From positions 168,745 to 232,744 of the forward strand of contig JAOAQZ010000018.1 in the NCBI GenBank assembly GCA_025210795.1: 64,000 nucleotides of DNA. The letters are read 5' to 3'. Source of the DNA: Cohaesibacter sp. (GTDB lineage: Bacteria > Pseudomonadota > Alphaproteobacteria > Rhizobiales > Cohaesibacteraceae). Positions 37,041 to 45,512 of the stretch are shown one piece after another. The number at the start of each line of letters is the position of its first letter. Position 1 is the stretch's first letter. The position numbers and the translations under genes were made by a program. Under the pieces are notes generated by a model. It saw nothing but the letters and a program-made list of their open reading frames with translations. It was not told the origin of the DNA and did no database searches.

Positions 37041-37387
37041 CCAGTCCGCCCAACCAATACCCCCGCATAAGAACTTCATTACAGAAAGTCCCCTGTAGCG
37101 GGAGCTATTCTGACTGCGTCATTTTGCTCATTCAATAAACTAACAAGCTTTTGTTTTACAAAAACCCTTATCAAATACATCTATCACAAGATAAAAAAAC
37201 ATTCTAAAACAAATGCTTACGAGACAAACCCAACAATAGAGGCGACTGAGACAAGGCCTAATACCCCTAACGGCCCATATCAAAGCAATTGTCATCTTGC
37301 TGGCCCACGCCTATGATCCGCCCATCTTTGTTGATGAGCGCAAGGCCATTCCTTACTCGCTCTGACGATCCGAACGGAAAAATTGTC
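37041..37387. other. Intergenic stretch, about 345 bp, no recognised feature
   Basis: AT-rich sequence between the DUF983 gene and the NUDIX gene. The NUDIX frame is open from 37289, but its first 33 codons lack family resemblance. I see no convincing promoter, terminator or repeat. Confidence 0.45.
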
Positions 37388-38143
37388 ATGTCTCACAGTC
37401 CCACTGCCCATCCAGCTCTTACCGAAAACGCTCTCACACATTGGGACTCAAAGCATAAAGGCATTCGGCCAAAAGATGCTTCAACCCTTATTATTCTTGA
37501 TCGTGAGCACGGCGAGCCAAAAGTCTTGATGGGGCGGCGTCATATGCGCCACCGCTTCATGCCCGGCATGTTCGTCTTCCCCGGTGGTCGTCTTGATTCG
37601 TCTGACCGGATCATCCCCTTCACTCAGGATATCAATCCGGAAGTGAAGCGAAAATTGCTCCACAAGGCCAAAAATGGCAGCAGTGATGCCCGCATGCGCG
37701 GCCTGATCATGTGCGCCATTCGCGAAACCTATGAAGAAGCAGGTCTGTTTCTGGGCGAGAAATCCGATGACATCACCATCGGCACCGAAGGCTGGGAAGC
37801 CTTTGATGAGCGCTCCATAGTGCCCAATCTGGAGCCCTTCCGCTTCATTGCACGCGCCATCACCCCTCCGGGCCGGACACGGCGTTTTGACACCCGATTC
37901 TTTGCCGTGGATTCCAAACATATCGCAGATCGCCTACCAGAAGGCACAGGCCCCACAGGCGAGCTGGAAGACCTGCATTGGCTGACTATTCCAAAAGCAA
38001 AGGAATTGGAGCTACCGCGTATCACGTTGGAGATTCTCGATCAGCTAGAAGCGCGTCTTAAGCTGGACCCCGACTTCTCACCCAATGTGCCGACCCCCTA
38101 TTATTATATGGTGGGTAGAAGTATGATGCAGGATCAGATCTGA
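37388..38143 (+). CDS. NUDIX hydrolase
   Basis: A 251-residue protein. The NUDIX box is recognisable as RETYEEAGLFLG, preceded by FVFPGGRLDSSDR. Compared with compact MutT-like members (about 150 residues) it has an insert of 25-30 residues between GGRLD and the box and a longer C-terminal half, as seen in a group of alphaproteobacterial NUDIX proteins related to nucleoside diphosphate or CoA pyrophosphohydrolases. The substrate cannot be assigned. Start at ATG 37388 (MSHSPTAHPAL) is the likely one. Confidence 0.88.
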   Translation: MSHSPTAHPALTENALTHWDSKHKGIRPKDASTLIILDREHGEPKVLMGRRHMRHRFMPGMFVFPGGRLDSSDRIIPFTQDINPEVKRKLLHKAKNGSSDARMRGLIMCAIRETYEEAGLFLGEKSDDITIGTEGWEAFDERSIVPNLEPFRFIARAITPPGRTRRFDTRFFAVDSKHIADRLPEGTGPTGELEDLHWLTIPKAKELELPRITLEILDQLEARLKLDPDFSPNVPTPYYYMVGRSMMQDQI

Positions 38144-38231
38144 CGCAGGCGAAAAGTTTACGTTTTTCGCAAAACTTCACGCACTTTTGGGCCAAGAAAG
38201 CAGATTGACGTCGATAATCTGCATCAAAGCC

Positions 38232-38260
38232 TTGACAATAAGCCAACATTGCGTAGTTTG
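38232..38260 (+). promoter_or_regulatory. Probable promoter of rpmG
   Basis: TTGACA at 38232-38237, with upstream C as in strong alphaproteobacterial -35 elements (CTTGAC), and a poor -10-like TAGTTT at 38254-38259, spacing 16. It lies about 70 bases before the rpmG start. Confidence 0.45.
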
Positions 38261-38329
38261 GCGCTCGAAATACAGTTTTTTGCTGGGCCGGTCCTTTTCC
38301 GCTCAGCCAAGAAAGACGGAAAAGTCAAA

Positions 38330-38497
38330 ATGGCTAAGGCAACTACAATTAAAATCCGTCTCGTCAGCACCGCTGACACGGGTTACTTCTATGTTACCAA
38401 GAAGAATTCCCGGACTATGACGGAAAAAATGACAAAACGGAAATATGATCCGGTTGTTAAAAAACATGTAGAATTCAAAGAAGCTAAAATCAAATAA
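38330..38497 (+). CDS. rpmG: 50S ribosomal protein L33
   Basis: A 55-residue ribosomal protein: [20 protein letters not shown] then [24 protein letters not shown]. It lacks the paired cysteines of zinc-binding L33 forms, as is usual in alphaproteobacteria. The frame is open upstream to 38249, but ATG 38330 gives the normal protein. A strong terminator follows. Confidence 0.97.
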   Translation: MAKATTIKIRLVSTADTGYFYVTKKNSRTMTEKMTKRKYDPVVKKHVEFKEAKIK

Positions 38498-38515
38498 GCT
38501 TCTTCTTCTCATGAA

Positions 38516-38555
38516 AAAGCGCCGCTCTGCTACATTGCAGGCGGCGCTTTTTTTA
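38516..38555 (+). terminator. Rho-independent terminator of rpmG
   Basis: AAAGCGCCGC (38516-38525) and GCGGCGCTTT (38541-38550) pair perfectly around a 15-base loop, with a further T-run (TTTT). It lies 19 bases past the rpmG stop. Confidence 0.92.
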
Positions 38556-39225
38556 TGCCGCCAGAACCTCGCAAATCAGCACATTCTTGTCCAAATTAAG
38601 AACAGTCCAACAAAAGAGGCGATAAGGGAAAACCCCACCGAAACAACAGGGGAGAATGCTAAAACCACGCCGAAGGGTTGAGATATTATAATCATAAGTT
38701 GCAATACTTTAGAGCAATGCTGATATCATAAGTGATTCCCCCTGCCCTCTTACCCCTCCAAGTTTTCACAAAACCAAGTATGAAACGGTGTTTAAAGTCC
38801 TGAATTAACATTAAAACTTCACCAAATTCGTTGATTCTTAAGGTTTGATTAAACAATGCGTTGAATTTTTCTTTCTTTTTGCTAGTCTGGTGCAGTGCAA
38901 TAGCTAACAGAGCGCGGTTTTACGTTTCTAACGTCGTTCGCGATGTTTTTTGTTGCCAGATACGTTTCCCCCTACGGTATGCCAGGTCCGCCGCATCTCC
39001 TGGGGCCGTGGGGTTTGGTCGGTTCGGGCGCAGCAGAGTGGCCTCCTCAAGTGGTCTGCATCTGGACCGGCCATCCTTTTCTCTTCTTCTCAAAATTTTC
39101 AGATCTCTCCGCGCCTTGGGCCTCGCTCAAGTCTGCATGATTGCACCTGCTTGTTAGAGCACCAGCAACGCCTAAGGCCTGTAAAGCCAGAGACTTGCAA
39201 AGCAAAGGCAAAGCCCCTCAACGAC
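38556..39225. other. Gene-free stretch of about 670 bp with a GC-rich centre
   Basis: The first 300 bases are AT-rich and hold the CtrA-type box. From about 38915 to 39140 the GC content rises clearly, with local hairpins such as CCAGG/CCTGG (about 38982-39003) and a longer-range CCAGAT/ATCTGG pair. Short plus-strand open frames here have no family resemblance. A structured plus-strand RNA ending at the terminator 39226-39265 is possible; I could not match it to 6S, tmRNA, SRP RNA or RNase P. Confidence 0.3.
38838..38852 (+). promoter_or_regulatory. CtrA-type box in the rpmG-pleD intergenic stretch
   Basis: TTAA-GGTTTGA-TTAA is a perfect match to the CtrA core TTAA-N7-TTAA. It lies about 10 bases before TTGAAT (near 38861), a possible -35 element, which with 16-17 bases would be paired to TAGTCT. 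No coding gene follows on the plus strand; pleD starts far away at 40675. AT-rich surroundings make chance matches likelier. Confidence 0.4.
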
Positions 39226-39265
39226 AAAAGGGTCTGGAGAGTGCTCCAAACCCTTTTCTTTATTC
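39226..39265 (-). terminator. Terminator of pleD, possibly bidirectional
   Basis: AAAAGGGTcTGGAG and CTCCAaACCCTTTT form a 13-bp stem with one mismatch and loop AGTG. It lies 37 bases past the pleD stop; on the minus strand TTTTG follows. On the plus strand it is followed by the even more U-rich CTTTATTCTTT, so it may also end a plus-strand transcript. Confidence 0.75.
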
Positions 39266-39301
39266 TTTAAAATATCTGCCGCATGGAGTGCATGCTAGCC
39301 A

Positions 39302-40675
39302 TCAGGCAGCATTGGCAACAACCCGGTTCCGGCCATCACGCTTTGCGGTATAGAGCGCATTATCAGCCCGCTTCAGCAAAGCGTCCTGCGTCTCTGCCCC
39401 ATTGTCAACCGATGCCATACCGATCGAGATGGTCACATCAATCATCTGCCGACCCTTATGGATGATAAAGGGCTTCTCGGCCACCTTTTTGCGAATTCGT
39501 TCGGCCACTACCATAGCAAGCGAGCTATCGGTATCTGGCATCACAACAACAAATTCTTCCCCGCCATAACGGCAAACCAGATCGATACCACGGCAGTTTT
39601 TACGCATGCGGTTTGAAAATTCCTGCAGAACCTCGTCCCCCGCATCATGGCCGTAGGTGTCATTGATGGATTTGAAGAAATCAATATCCATCATCAAGAC
39701 AGAAATCGGCTTTTCCTTCTGCTTGGCGGCCTCGATCAGAGAATCAAGGTGAGTGGTCATATAACGGCGATTATAGAGCTTGGTCAGGCCATCCATAATG
39801 GCCAGTTCCATCGTGTGCTGAATTGAATTACGCAGAGCATCTGTATAGCGCTTGCGCAACACTTGCGTATGCATTCGCGCCAGCAACTCATTGCGGTCAA
39901 TAGGCTTGCGAATATAGTCATTCACGCCCAGATCCAGCGCCCGCATGATTCTCTTCTCGTCGCTCTCATCTGCCAGAACCAGAATGGGCAGCATGCGGGT
40001 CTTCTCAAGGCTTCTCATCTGCGAGCACAGACGCAGCCCGTCATAGGTCTGCATATTCAGATTGATCAAAATGCAATCAAAGACCTCATCCGCACAGCGC
40101 GCCAGCACGGATTGCGGGTCATTTTCGCAAATCAGATCAAAAGCACCCCTCACCTGCTTGCGAATACGCTCCGCGTTGGAGCGCTGATCATCCACCAACA
40201 GAATGCGGCCACCTTCAATATTCTTAAGATTGGAGAAGAGCTGTCCGTCTTCCAGACCCATCTCTTCAGAGGTATTGGCACGGCTGCGCAGCTCATCAGT
40301 GAGCATTTTGATGCGCACAAGGCTTTTCACCCGCGAGATCAAGGCAAGATCGTTCAAAGGCTTGGTAAGGAAATCATCGGCCCCGGCTTTCAGGCCCGTC
40401 ACGCGATCAGAGACCTGATCAAGCGCTGTGACCATAACCACAGGAATATGCATGGTACGAGGGTTGCTTTTGATTCTTTGGCAAACCTCGAACCCGTCCA
40501 TTCCTGGCATCATGACATCCAGCAGAACAATATCTACGGCATGTTTATCCAGAATATCCAGCGCTTCCGGCCCCGAATGGGCACAGAGCACATCAAAATA
40601 ATCTGCAAGCAATCGAGCTTCAAGCAGCTTCAGATTGGCAGGAATATCATCAACAATAAGAACGCGCGCCGTCAT
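39302..40675 (-). CDS. pleD: PleD, response regulator with diguanylate cyclase output
   Basis: Makes cyclic di-GMP at the differentiating cell pole when phosphorylated. The 457-residue protein has REC1 with the acceptor Asp53 (IVLLDVMMPGMDG) and Lys in FLTKPLND; a second REC domain in which the acceptor position is Asn (CILINLNMQ), so it is an adaptor domain; and a C-terminal GGDEF domain with RYGGEEFVVVMP and an I-site RGID (RxxD) for product inhibition. Domain order and the degenerate REC2 are as in Caulobacter PleD. It lies 18 bases downstream of divK, the conserved pair. Confidence 0.96.
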   Translation of the reverse strand: MTARVLIVDDIPANLKLLEARLLADYFDVLCAHSGPEALDILDKHAVDIVLLDVMMPGMDGFEVCQRIKSNPRTMHIPVVMVTALDQVSDRVTGLKAGADDFLTKPLNDLALISRVKSLVRIKMLTDELRSRANTSEEMGLEDGQLFSNLKNIEGGRILLVDDQRSNAERIRKQVRGAFDLICENDPQSVLARCADEVFDCILINLNMQTYDGLRLCSQMRSLEKTRMLPILVLADESDEKRIMRALDLGVNDYIRKPIDRNELLARMHTQVLRKRYTDALRNSIQHTMELAIMDGLTKLYNRRYMTTHLDSLIEAAKQKEKPISVLMMDIDFFKSINDTYGHDAGDEVLQEFSNRMRKNCRGIDLVCRYGGEEFVVVMPDTDSSLAMVVAERIRKKVAEKPFIIHKGRQMIDVTISIGMASVDNGAETQDALLKRADNALYTAKRDGRNRVVANAA

Positions 40676-40693
40676 GTCATCTCCCCAAAGATG

Positions 40694-41065
40694 TTAGGCA
40701 TCCCCGATATAGGTACGAACAGTTTCAATAAATTTGGCCACCGAAATGGGCTTGGACAAATAGGCCTCGCATCCCCCTTGCCGGATGCGCTCCTCGTCCC
40801 CTTTCATGGCAAAAGCAGTAACAGCCACAACCGGAATAGCCCGCAAATCGTCATCTTCCTTGTGCCATTTGGTGACTTCCAGACCTGATACTTCAGGCAA
40901 TTGGATATCCATCAAAATAAGATCAGGACGATGCTCACGAGCCAGATCCAGCGCTTCCAGACCATTGCGAGTGCCTACAGTTTCGTAGCCGTAAGCCTCC
41001 AGCAAATCGTGGAACAGTTTCATGTTCAGTTCATTGTCTTCAACAATCAGCACTTTTTTGGCCAT
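40694..41065 (-). CDS. divK: DivK, single-domain cell-cycle response regulator
   Basis: A 123-residue stand-alone receiver that, when phosphorylated, inhibits the CckA-CtrA branch and stimulates DivJ/PleC. The acceptor is Asp53 ([13 protein letters not shown]), with the acidic pair EDN at residues 9-11, Thr in [13 protein letters not shown] and Lys in YLSKPIS. The start at ATG 41065 ([14 protein letters not shown]) is the usual one; the frame is open to 41077. First gene of the divK-pleD operon. Confidence 0.96.
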   Translation of the reverse strand: MAKKVLIVEDNELNMKLFHDLLEAYGYETVGTRNGLEALDLAREHRPDLILMDIQLPEVSGLEVTKWHKEDDDLRAIPVVAVTAFAMKGDEERIRQGGCEAYLSKPISVAKFIETVRTYIGDA

Positions 41066-41277
41066 ATTACCGTCCACAGGTCTCGCTTGTCCGACAAACT
41101 AGATATCCGAATCTGCTATGCATTGATGGCCAATCAGCGGTTTGATTTGCACCTTTAATGCCCAGACTATTGATACTGACATACTGTTTTGGCAAAAATG
41201 GCCCAAACGCCTTTTAAGCAAAACAACTCAAGAACCAGTGTTAGCAGGCAAATCTTTCAAAAGGACAAACATCAGGC

Positions 41278-41583
41278 ATGCATCCTCATCATTCGCGGTT
41301 ATCCAAAGATCACGCAGAAGATATTGCTATCAAGGCACTGACCTTCCTCTCGCAAGACACAGAAATGCTCGGCCGCTTTCTTGCGCTCTCTGGTCTCGAC
41401 CCGGTTTCTTTGCGCGATGTGATTGGCGAGCCGTCCTTTCTGGCAGCCGTCCTTGATTATATGATGCAGGATGACGCAACCTTGCTGGCCTTCACCGCCA
41501 ATAATGGTCTGGCGCCGGAAGATATTCTCAAAGCCAAGCAAAAGCTTGACCCAATGGCCTCCGCCTCAACCGGAGCCTTATAG
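41278..41583 (+). CDS. DUF3572 family protein
   Basis: A 101-residue cytosolic protein of a family restricted mainly to alphaproteobacteria and usually placed beside divK-pleD. The core is DHAEDIAIKALTFLSQDTEM, LSGLDPVSLRDVIGEPSFL and VLDYMMQDDATLLAF. No function is known. Divergent from divK, it shares the promoter region 41066-41277. Confidence 0.85.
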   Translation: MHPHHSRLSKDHAEDIAIKALTFLSQDTEMLGRFLALSGLDPVSLRDVIGEPSFLAAVLDYMMQDDATLLAFTANNGLAPEDILKAKQKLDPMASASTGAL

Positions 41584-41639
41584 GCGCATTCACTTTTTAC
41601 TTCCATCGCTTCATTCCCCTCAGTCAGCCGAGCAAGATT

Positions 41640-42293
41640 TTGCCCAACCTCTCTCCCTCTCACCCAGACCGCCCGCTGATCATTTGCGATGTCGATGAAG
41701 TGGCCTTGCATTTTATCGCCCATTTTGAGGAGCTATTGGCAAGAGAGGGTTGCCGCCTTGATGCCACATCCTTTCGGCTTGACGGCAATATCTACCACCT
41801 CAAAGAAGAGCGGCACCTATCGCCTGAGGAAACCAAAGCCCTGATAAAACAGCTCTTTCAGGAGATATCAGACTATCAAAGACCGGTAGAAAAGGCGGTT
41901 GTCTCGCTCACCGCTCTTCAAGAGATCAGTGATCTGGTCTTTCTGACAAACTTTCCTGAAAAACTAATTGAAAAACGCAAGGCAAGGCTGGCGGAGTTGG
42001 GCCTGATCGCGCCGGTTTATTCCAATAAGGGCAGCAAATCCGAGGCTATTGCCTCTCTTATCAAAGAGCGGCAAGGCCTTAGTTTCTTCATTGATGACAG
42101 CCCCGGGCACATCAAGGGAGCGCTCGGCCTGCCTACGCCTCCCATTTGCCTGCAATTTGTCGCCGATAGGCGCTATGCCAGCCTCACATCTCATAAACCG
42201 ATCAGGGAAACATGCTTTCTGACCCGTGACTGGGCAGTGGTTGAGCATTATATTAGGGGACGGATCCAGCAGGATCAGACGCACAAAACATAA
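41640..42293 (+). CDS. HAD-like hydrolase protein
   Basis: A 217-residue protein with HAD-type motifs in the right order: ICDVDEVALHFI (motif I, DxD at Asp17), FLTNFPE (motif II, Thr), a Lys in NKGSKSEAI (motif III) and FFIDDSPGHIKG (motif IV, paired Asp). The cap and substrate are not recognisable, so a phosphatase activity is only inferred. The only start in frame is TTG 41640, with no good ribosome site. It follows the DUF3572 gene and overlaps no other. Confidence 0.75.
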   Translation: MPNLSPSHPDRPLIICDVDEVALHFIAHFEELLAREGCRLDATSFRLDGNIYHLKEERHLSPEETKALIKQLFQEISDYQRPVEKAVVSLTALQEISDLVFLTNFPEKLIEKRKARLAELGLIAPVYSNKGSKSEAIASLIKERQGLSFFIDDSPGHIKGALGLPTPPICLQFVADRRYASLTSHKPIRETCFLTRDWAVVEHYIRGRIQQDQTHKT

Positions 42294-42327
42294 AAGCTCT
42301 ACTCTTAACCGTTTTAAACCGTATATC

Positions 42328-43698
42328 ATGGCCCCAAAAGCAGCCGCTGCCTATTTTCTTTGCCGCGATTGCCTGTCCGACGGACAGGGAGCGGTCAAAC
42401 GCTGCCCCAATTGTGGCTCCCCCCGCTGCCTGATCCATCCCGAACTGCGCCAGCTCTCCATAGCCCATATTGATTGCGATTCGTTTTTTGCCGCCGTTGA
42501 AAAGCGGGATAATCCGGATCTGATTGATAAACCGGTCATCATTGGCGGTGCACAGCGCGGCGTTGTCGCCACCTGCTGTTACATTGCCCGCATTCGCGGC
42601 GTTCGCTCGGCCATGCCCATGTTTCAGGCGCGCAGGCTTTGCCCCAATGCCGTGATTGTCCGGCCCAATATGAGCAAATATAGCAAGGTCGGCAAAGAAA
42701 TCCGGGGCCGCATGCAGGCCCTCACCCCTCTTGTCGAGCCGCTCTCTATTGACGAAGCTTTTCTTGATCTAACAGGCACCGACAAGCTCCATCATGCCTA
42801 TCCCGCCCTGACACTCGCCCGTTTTGCCAAAGCCACCGAAGAGGAAATCGGCATCACCGTCTCGGTGGGGCTCAGCCACAATAAATTCCTGGCAAAAGTG
42901 GCCTCAGATCTGGAAAAACCCAAAGGCTTTTCGATCATCGGCAAGGAAGAAACCACCAATTTTCTCAAAGACAAGCCCATCTCCCTCATCTGGGGTGTTG
43001 GTGCCGTCTCCCAGAAAAAGCTGGCACAAGAAGGCTTCCATACAATCGGGCAATTGCAGGAGACCGACGCAACTATTCTAGCCAAACGCTTTGGCACGCT
43101 TGGGCTGCGCTTATCCAAACTGGCGCGTGGCGAGGATGATAGAAGTGTCAGCCCTTCACAAGGGGCCAAGAGCATCAGCTCGGAGACAACCTTCAATAAG
43201 GACTTGATTTCAGCGAACGATCTGCTTCCTATTCTGCGCCGCCTGTCAGAGACCACAGCAGCCCGAGCCAAAAAAGCCAATCTTGCGGGCCGAACCGTCA
43301 CGCTCAAGCTTAAAAGCTCCAGCTTTAAAAGCATCACCCGCTCCCGCTCTTTGCCCGATCCAACCAAATTGGCGGATAAAATCTATTCTATGGGCAAGAG
43401 CATGCTGCTCAAAGAGCTTAATGGATCAACAAGCTATCGTCTCATCGGCATCGGCATTGGTGAACTTTGCGACGCCGAACAATCTGATCCACCTGATCTG
43501 GTGGATGAGCAAGCAGGGCGGCGCGCAAAAGCCGAGGCAGCAATAGATCTTTTAAGCGAGAAGTTCGGCAACCGAACAGTGGAACTGGGCCTCACCCTTA
43601 AGGGCAAATTGGGCCGTGAAGGGAAAGATAGTACGGCGGGCAGCAACTCTGATATTCACTCAGCCCAAAAGCCTGATGAGGATAGCGGGATCGGCTAG
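42328..43698 (+). CDS. dinB: DNA polymerase IV (Y-family)
   Basis: Error-prone translesion polymerase. The 456-residue protein has the palm motifs IAHIDCDSFFAAVE (Asp49, Asp51) and LSIDEAFLDLTG (Asp142, Glu143), a thumb with helix-hairpin-helix (ISLIWGVGAVSQKKLAQEGF), and a little-finger domain. Unusually for E. coli DinB but common in Rhizobiales, it begins with a zinc-ribbon-like motif: Cys12 and Cys15, then Cys26, Cys29 and Cys34. The start at ATG 42328 lacks a clear ribosome site; the frame is open to 42226, overlapping the HAD gene. A beta-clamp-binding motif was not located. Confidence 0.93.
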   Translation: MAPKAAAAYFLCRDCLSDGQGAVKRCPNCGSPRCLIHPELRQLSIAHIDCDSFFAAVEKRDNPDLIDKPVIIGGAQRGVVATCCYIARIRGVRSAMPMFQARRLCPNAVIVRPNMSKYSKVGKEIRGRMQALTPLVEPLSIDEAFLDLTGTDKLHHAYPALTLARFAKATEEEIGITVSVGLSHNKFLAKVASDLEKPKGFSIIGKEETTNFLKDKPISLIWGVGAVSQKKLAQEGFHTIGQLQETDATILAKRFGTLGLRLSKLARGEDDRSVSPSQGAKSISSETTFNKDLISANDLLPILRRLSETTAARAKKANLAGRTVTLKLKSSSFKSITRSRSLPDPTKLADKIYSMGKSMLLKELNGSTSYRLIGIGIGELCDAEQSDPPDLVDEQAGRRAKAEAAIDLLSEKFGNRTVELGLTLKGKLGREGKDSTAGSNSDIHSAQKPDEDSGIG

Positions 43699-43710
43699 GG
43701 TCAGGACGCT

Positions 43711-44625
43711 TTAGTCTTCGGCCCGCTCTGGCGTTGTTTTACTCGTATTTTCATCACCCGCACACGGCGCGACGTCAAGCAAGGTCAGCTCCGACAGAGA
43801 CCCCGATAACGAGAAATCGGGATAATTGATCTCAATCGCCCCACTGACCCCGTTTTCATACAATTCCATGGAAATCTCATAAACGGGGGCCATCATGTCC
43901 TTGTCTTGCCCGGTTTCAAAATAGGCAATTGTCACGGGCCAATGCTTCAGCCCTTCCAGCTCGGCATAGTCCTTCGCCAAATTTCCATGGCTCTTTTCAA
44001 GGCCGATCACAGCGGTGGTGTGAAAGACCAGATTGCCCGTCTCGGTGCCATCAAAAATGGAGGCCTCGAAAAAACTGTCTCCCTTGACAGCTGCCGTTAA
44101 AAGATGCTGGGTAAATTCAACCGGAAACAAAATATCTTTTGGTAAATCAAGCATTTGCTCGATTGGCTCGCTCAGCGCCAGCGCCGTTTTATCGTCCCCA
44201 TGAATAGCATAACCCTTGGCTGCCTGACTTACATCCTGATCAACCAATGTCTGGGTAATGAACTGGAAACTGCGCTCCTTGGGATCTTCAAAACTGGCAG
44301 AACGCAGATCTGTCAGGCTCGTTTGCCCTTCTGTCAGATCAACACGGGTGACAAAACGGTGCGTTAGGGCATATCCATCGCAAGCCGAGCCATTAAGCTC
44401 ATACACCATCCGCCCCGCCAAAGCCGCAAGGCCCGCCTGACTGCCTGCCTCTTTGAGGGCAATATCGTAAACTGCGCGAAAGGCAGAGATTGGCTGAAAA
44501 GTGGCAATCTCCTTCTCCTTGGCTAATTCGGCTTCCTGCTGTTCCGCTGACGTTGAGCCTGTGAAGATCACGGCAACCATTACCGCAAATCCCCATTTTA
44601 CCAAGTTATGTTTCAATCCGGTCAT
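43711..44625 (-). CDS. eipB: EipB-like periplasmic cell-envelope protein (DUF1849)
   Basis: EipB of Brucella is a periplasmic beta-spiral protein needed for envelope integrity. The 304-residue product from ATG 44625 has a signal peptide (LVKWGFAVMVAVIFTGSTSA) and an extended beta-rich body. The two cysteines of the family disulfide are present: Cys82 (GSACDGYAL) and Cys288 (VAPCAGDE). The frame opens at 44634, three codons earlier. It lies convergent with dinB and 13 bases from it. Confidence 0.88.
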   Translation of the reverse strand: MTGLKHNLVKWGFAVMVAVIFTGSTSAEQQEAELAKEKEIATFQPISAFRAVYDIALKEAGSQAGLAALAGRMVYELNGSACDGYALTHRFVTRVDLTEGQTSLTDLRSASFEDPKERSFQFITQTLVDQDVSQAAKGYAIHGDDKTALALSEPIEQMLDLPKDILFPVEFTQHLLTAAVKGDSFFEASIFDGTETGNLVFHTTAVIGLEKSHGNLAKDYAELEGLKHWPVTIAYFETGQDKDMMAPVYEISMELYENGVSGAIEINYPDFSLSGSLSELTLLDVAPCAGDENTSKTTPERAED

Positions 44626-44907
44626 CAAAACCAAAGTCTCTCGCCCTCACCCATCGCTAATTCCAAGCGCCCTCCTATCCAAGCTTAGCGTGCCCGAAGC
44701 CCGCTTTCCAAGCTCTTTTACAGACCCTGATACGCTGGAAGAAATCTACCTCTCGTGACCTACTCAATTTTCCTGTAAAATGCGAGACCAAGATAGCCTT
44801 TTCCATCAAAGCATCTAGCAAAGACCTGATCTGTCACTTAAAAGAGAGTCTAATTCTTTGTGCTAATGCCCTTTCAGGCCAAATGCGCCAAATTACAGGA
44901 AACAACC

Positions 44908-45375
44908 ATGTCCGGACAAGTAGAAGCCAAACTCGCCGAACTCGGCATTACCCTTCCGCAAGCGGCTGCCCCTGCTGCCAATTACATTCCCTTTGTTAAA
45001 ACCGGCAATCAGATTTTCATCTCCGGCCAGTTGCCCATGAATGCAGACGGTATTCAATATAAAGGCAAGCTGGGCGCGGAACTCACCGCTGACGAAGGGG
45101 CCAAAGCCGCCCAATTGTGCGCAATCAACCTCATCGCCCAGATGAAAGCAGCCGTTGGCGATCTGGATAATGTTGCACGCGTCGTCAAGCTTGTGGGTTT
45201 TGTCAATTCCACACCCGATTTTGGCGATCAGCCAGCCGTAATCAATGGTGCCTCCAACTTCATGGTTGACGTCTTTGGCGATAAAGGCCGTCATGCCCGC
45301 TCTGCCGTTTCTGCAGGAGCTCTTCCCTTTGGCGTCTCAGTTGAAATCGAAGCCATTATCGAAGTTGCTGAATAA
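44908..45375 (+). CDS. RidA family protein
   Basis: RidA proteins deaminate reactive enamine/imine intermediates made by PLP enzymes. The 155-residue member belongs to the longer YjgF-like group (VEAKLAELGITLPQAAAPAANYIPFVKTGNQIFISGQLPM), shown in part as FVKTGNQIFISGQLP; it ends with GALPFGVSVEIEAIIEV. The conserved Arg of true RidA is at the RSAVSAGALP segment. Start at ATG 44908 has AGGAAA upstream; the frame is open to 44860. Confidence 0.9.
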   Translation: MSGQVEAKLAELGITLPQAAAPAANYIPFVKTGNQIFISGQLPMNADGIQYKGKLGAELTADEGAKAAQLCAINLIAQMKAAVGDLDNVARVVKLVGFVNSTPDFGDQPAVINGASNFMVDVFGDKGRHARSAVSAGALPFGVSVEIEAIIEVAE

Positions 45376-45403
45376 AACGCATCTTCAAAATTTCAAAAAT
45401 AAT

Positions 45404-45431
45404 AAAGAGCGTGCCCTGCGCGCTCTTTTTT
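45404..45431 (+). terminator. Rho-independent terminator of the RidA gene
   Basis: AAAGAGCG (45404-45411) pairs with CGCTCTTT (45421-45428) around a 9-base loop, followed by more T. It lies 28 bases past the stop. Confidence 0.85.
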
Positions 45432-45512
45432 CTCCCCCTTTTCGCCTTATGATTTGATCTGGCTCTGCCACAACAAGCCGCAACGCTAGCCCCTTTGAGC
45501 GGATACAAAAAG

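Noticed and set aside
38861..39157. 98-codon frame in the rpmG-pleD gap
   Set aside because: No resemblance to a family and biased composition; the stretch is better read as non-coding.
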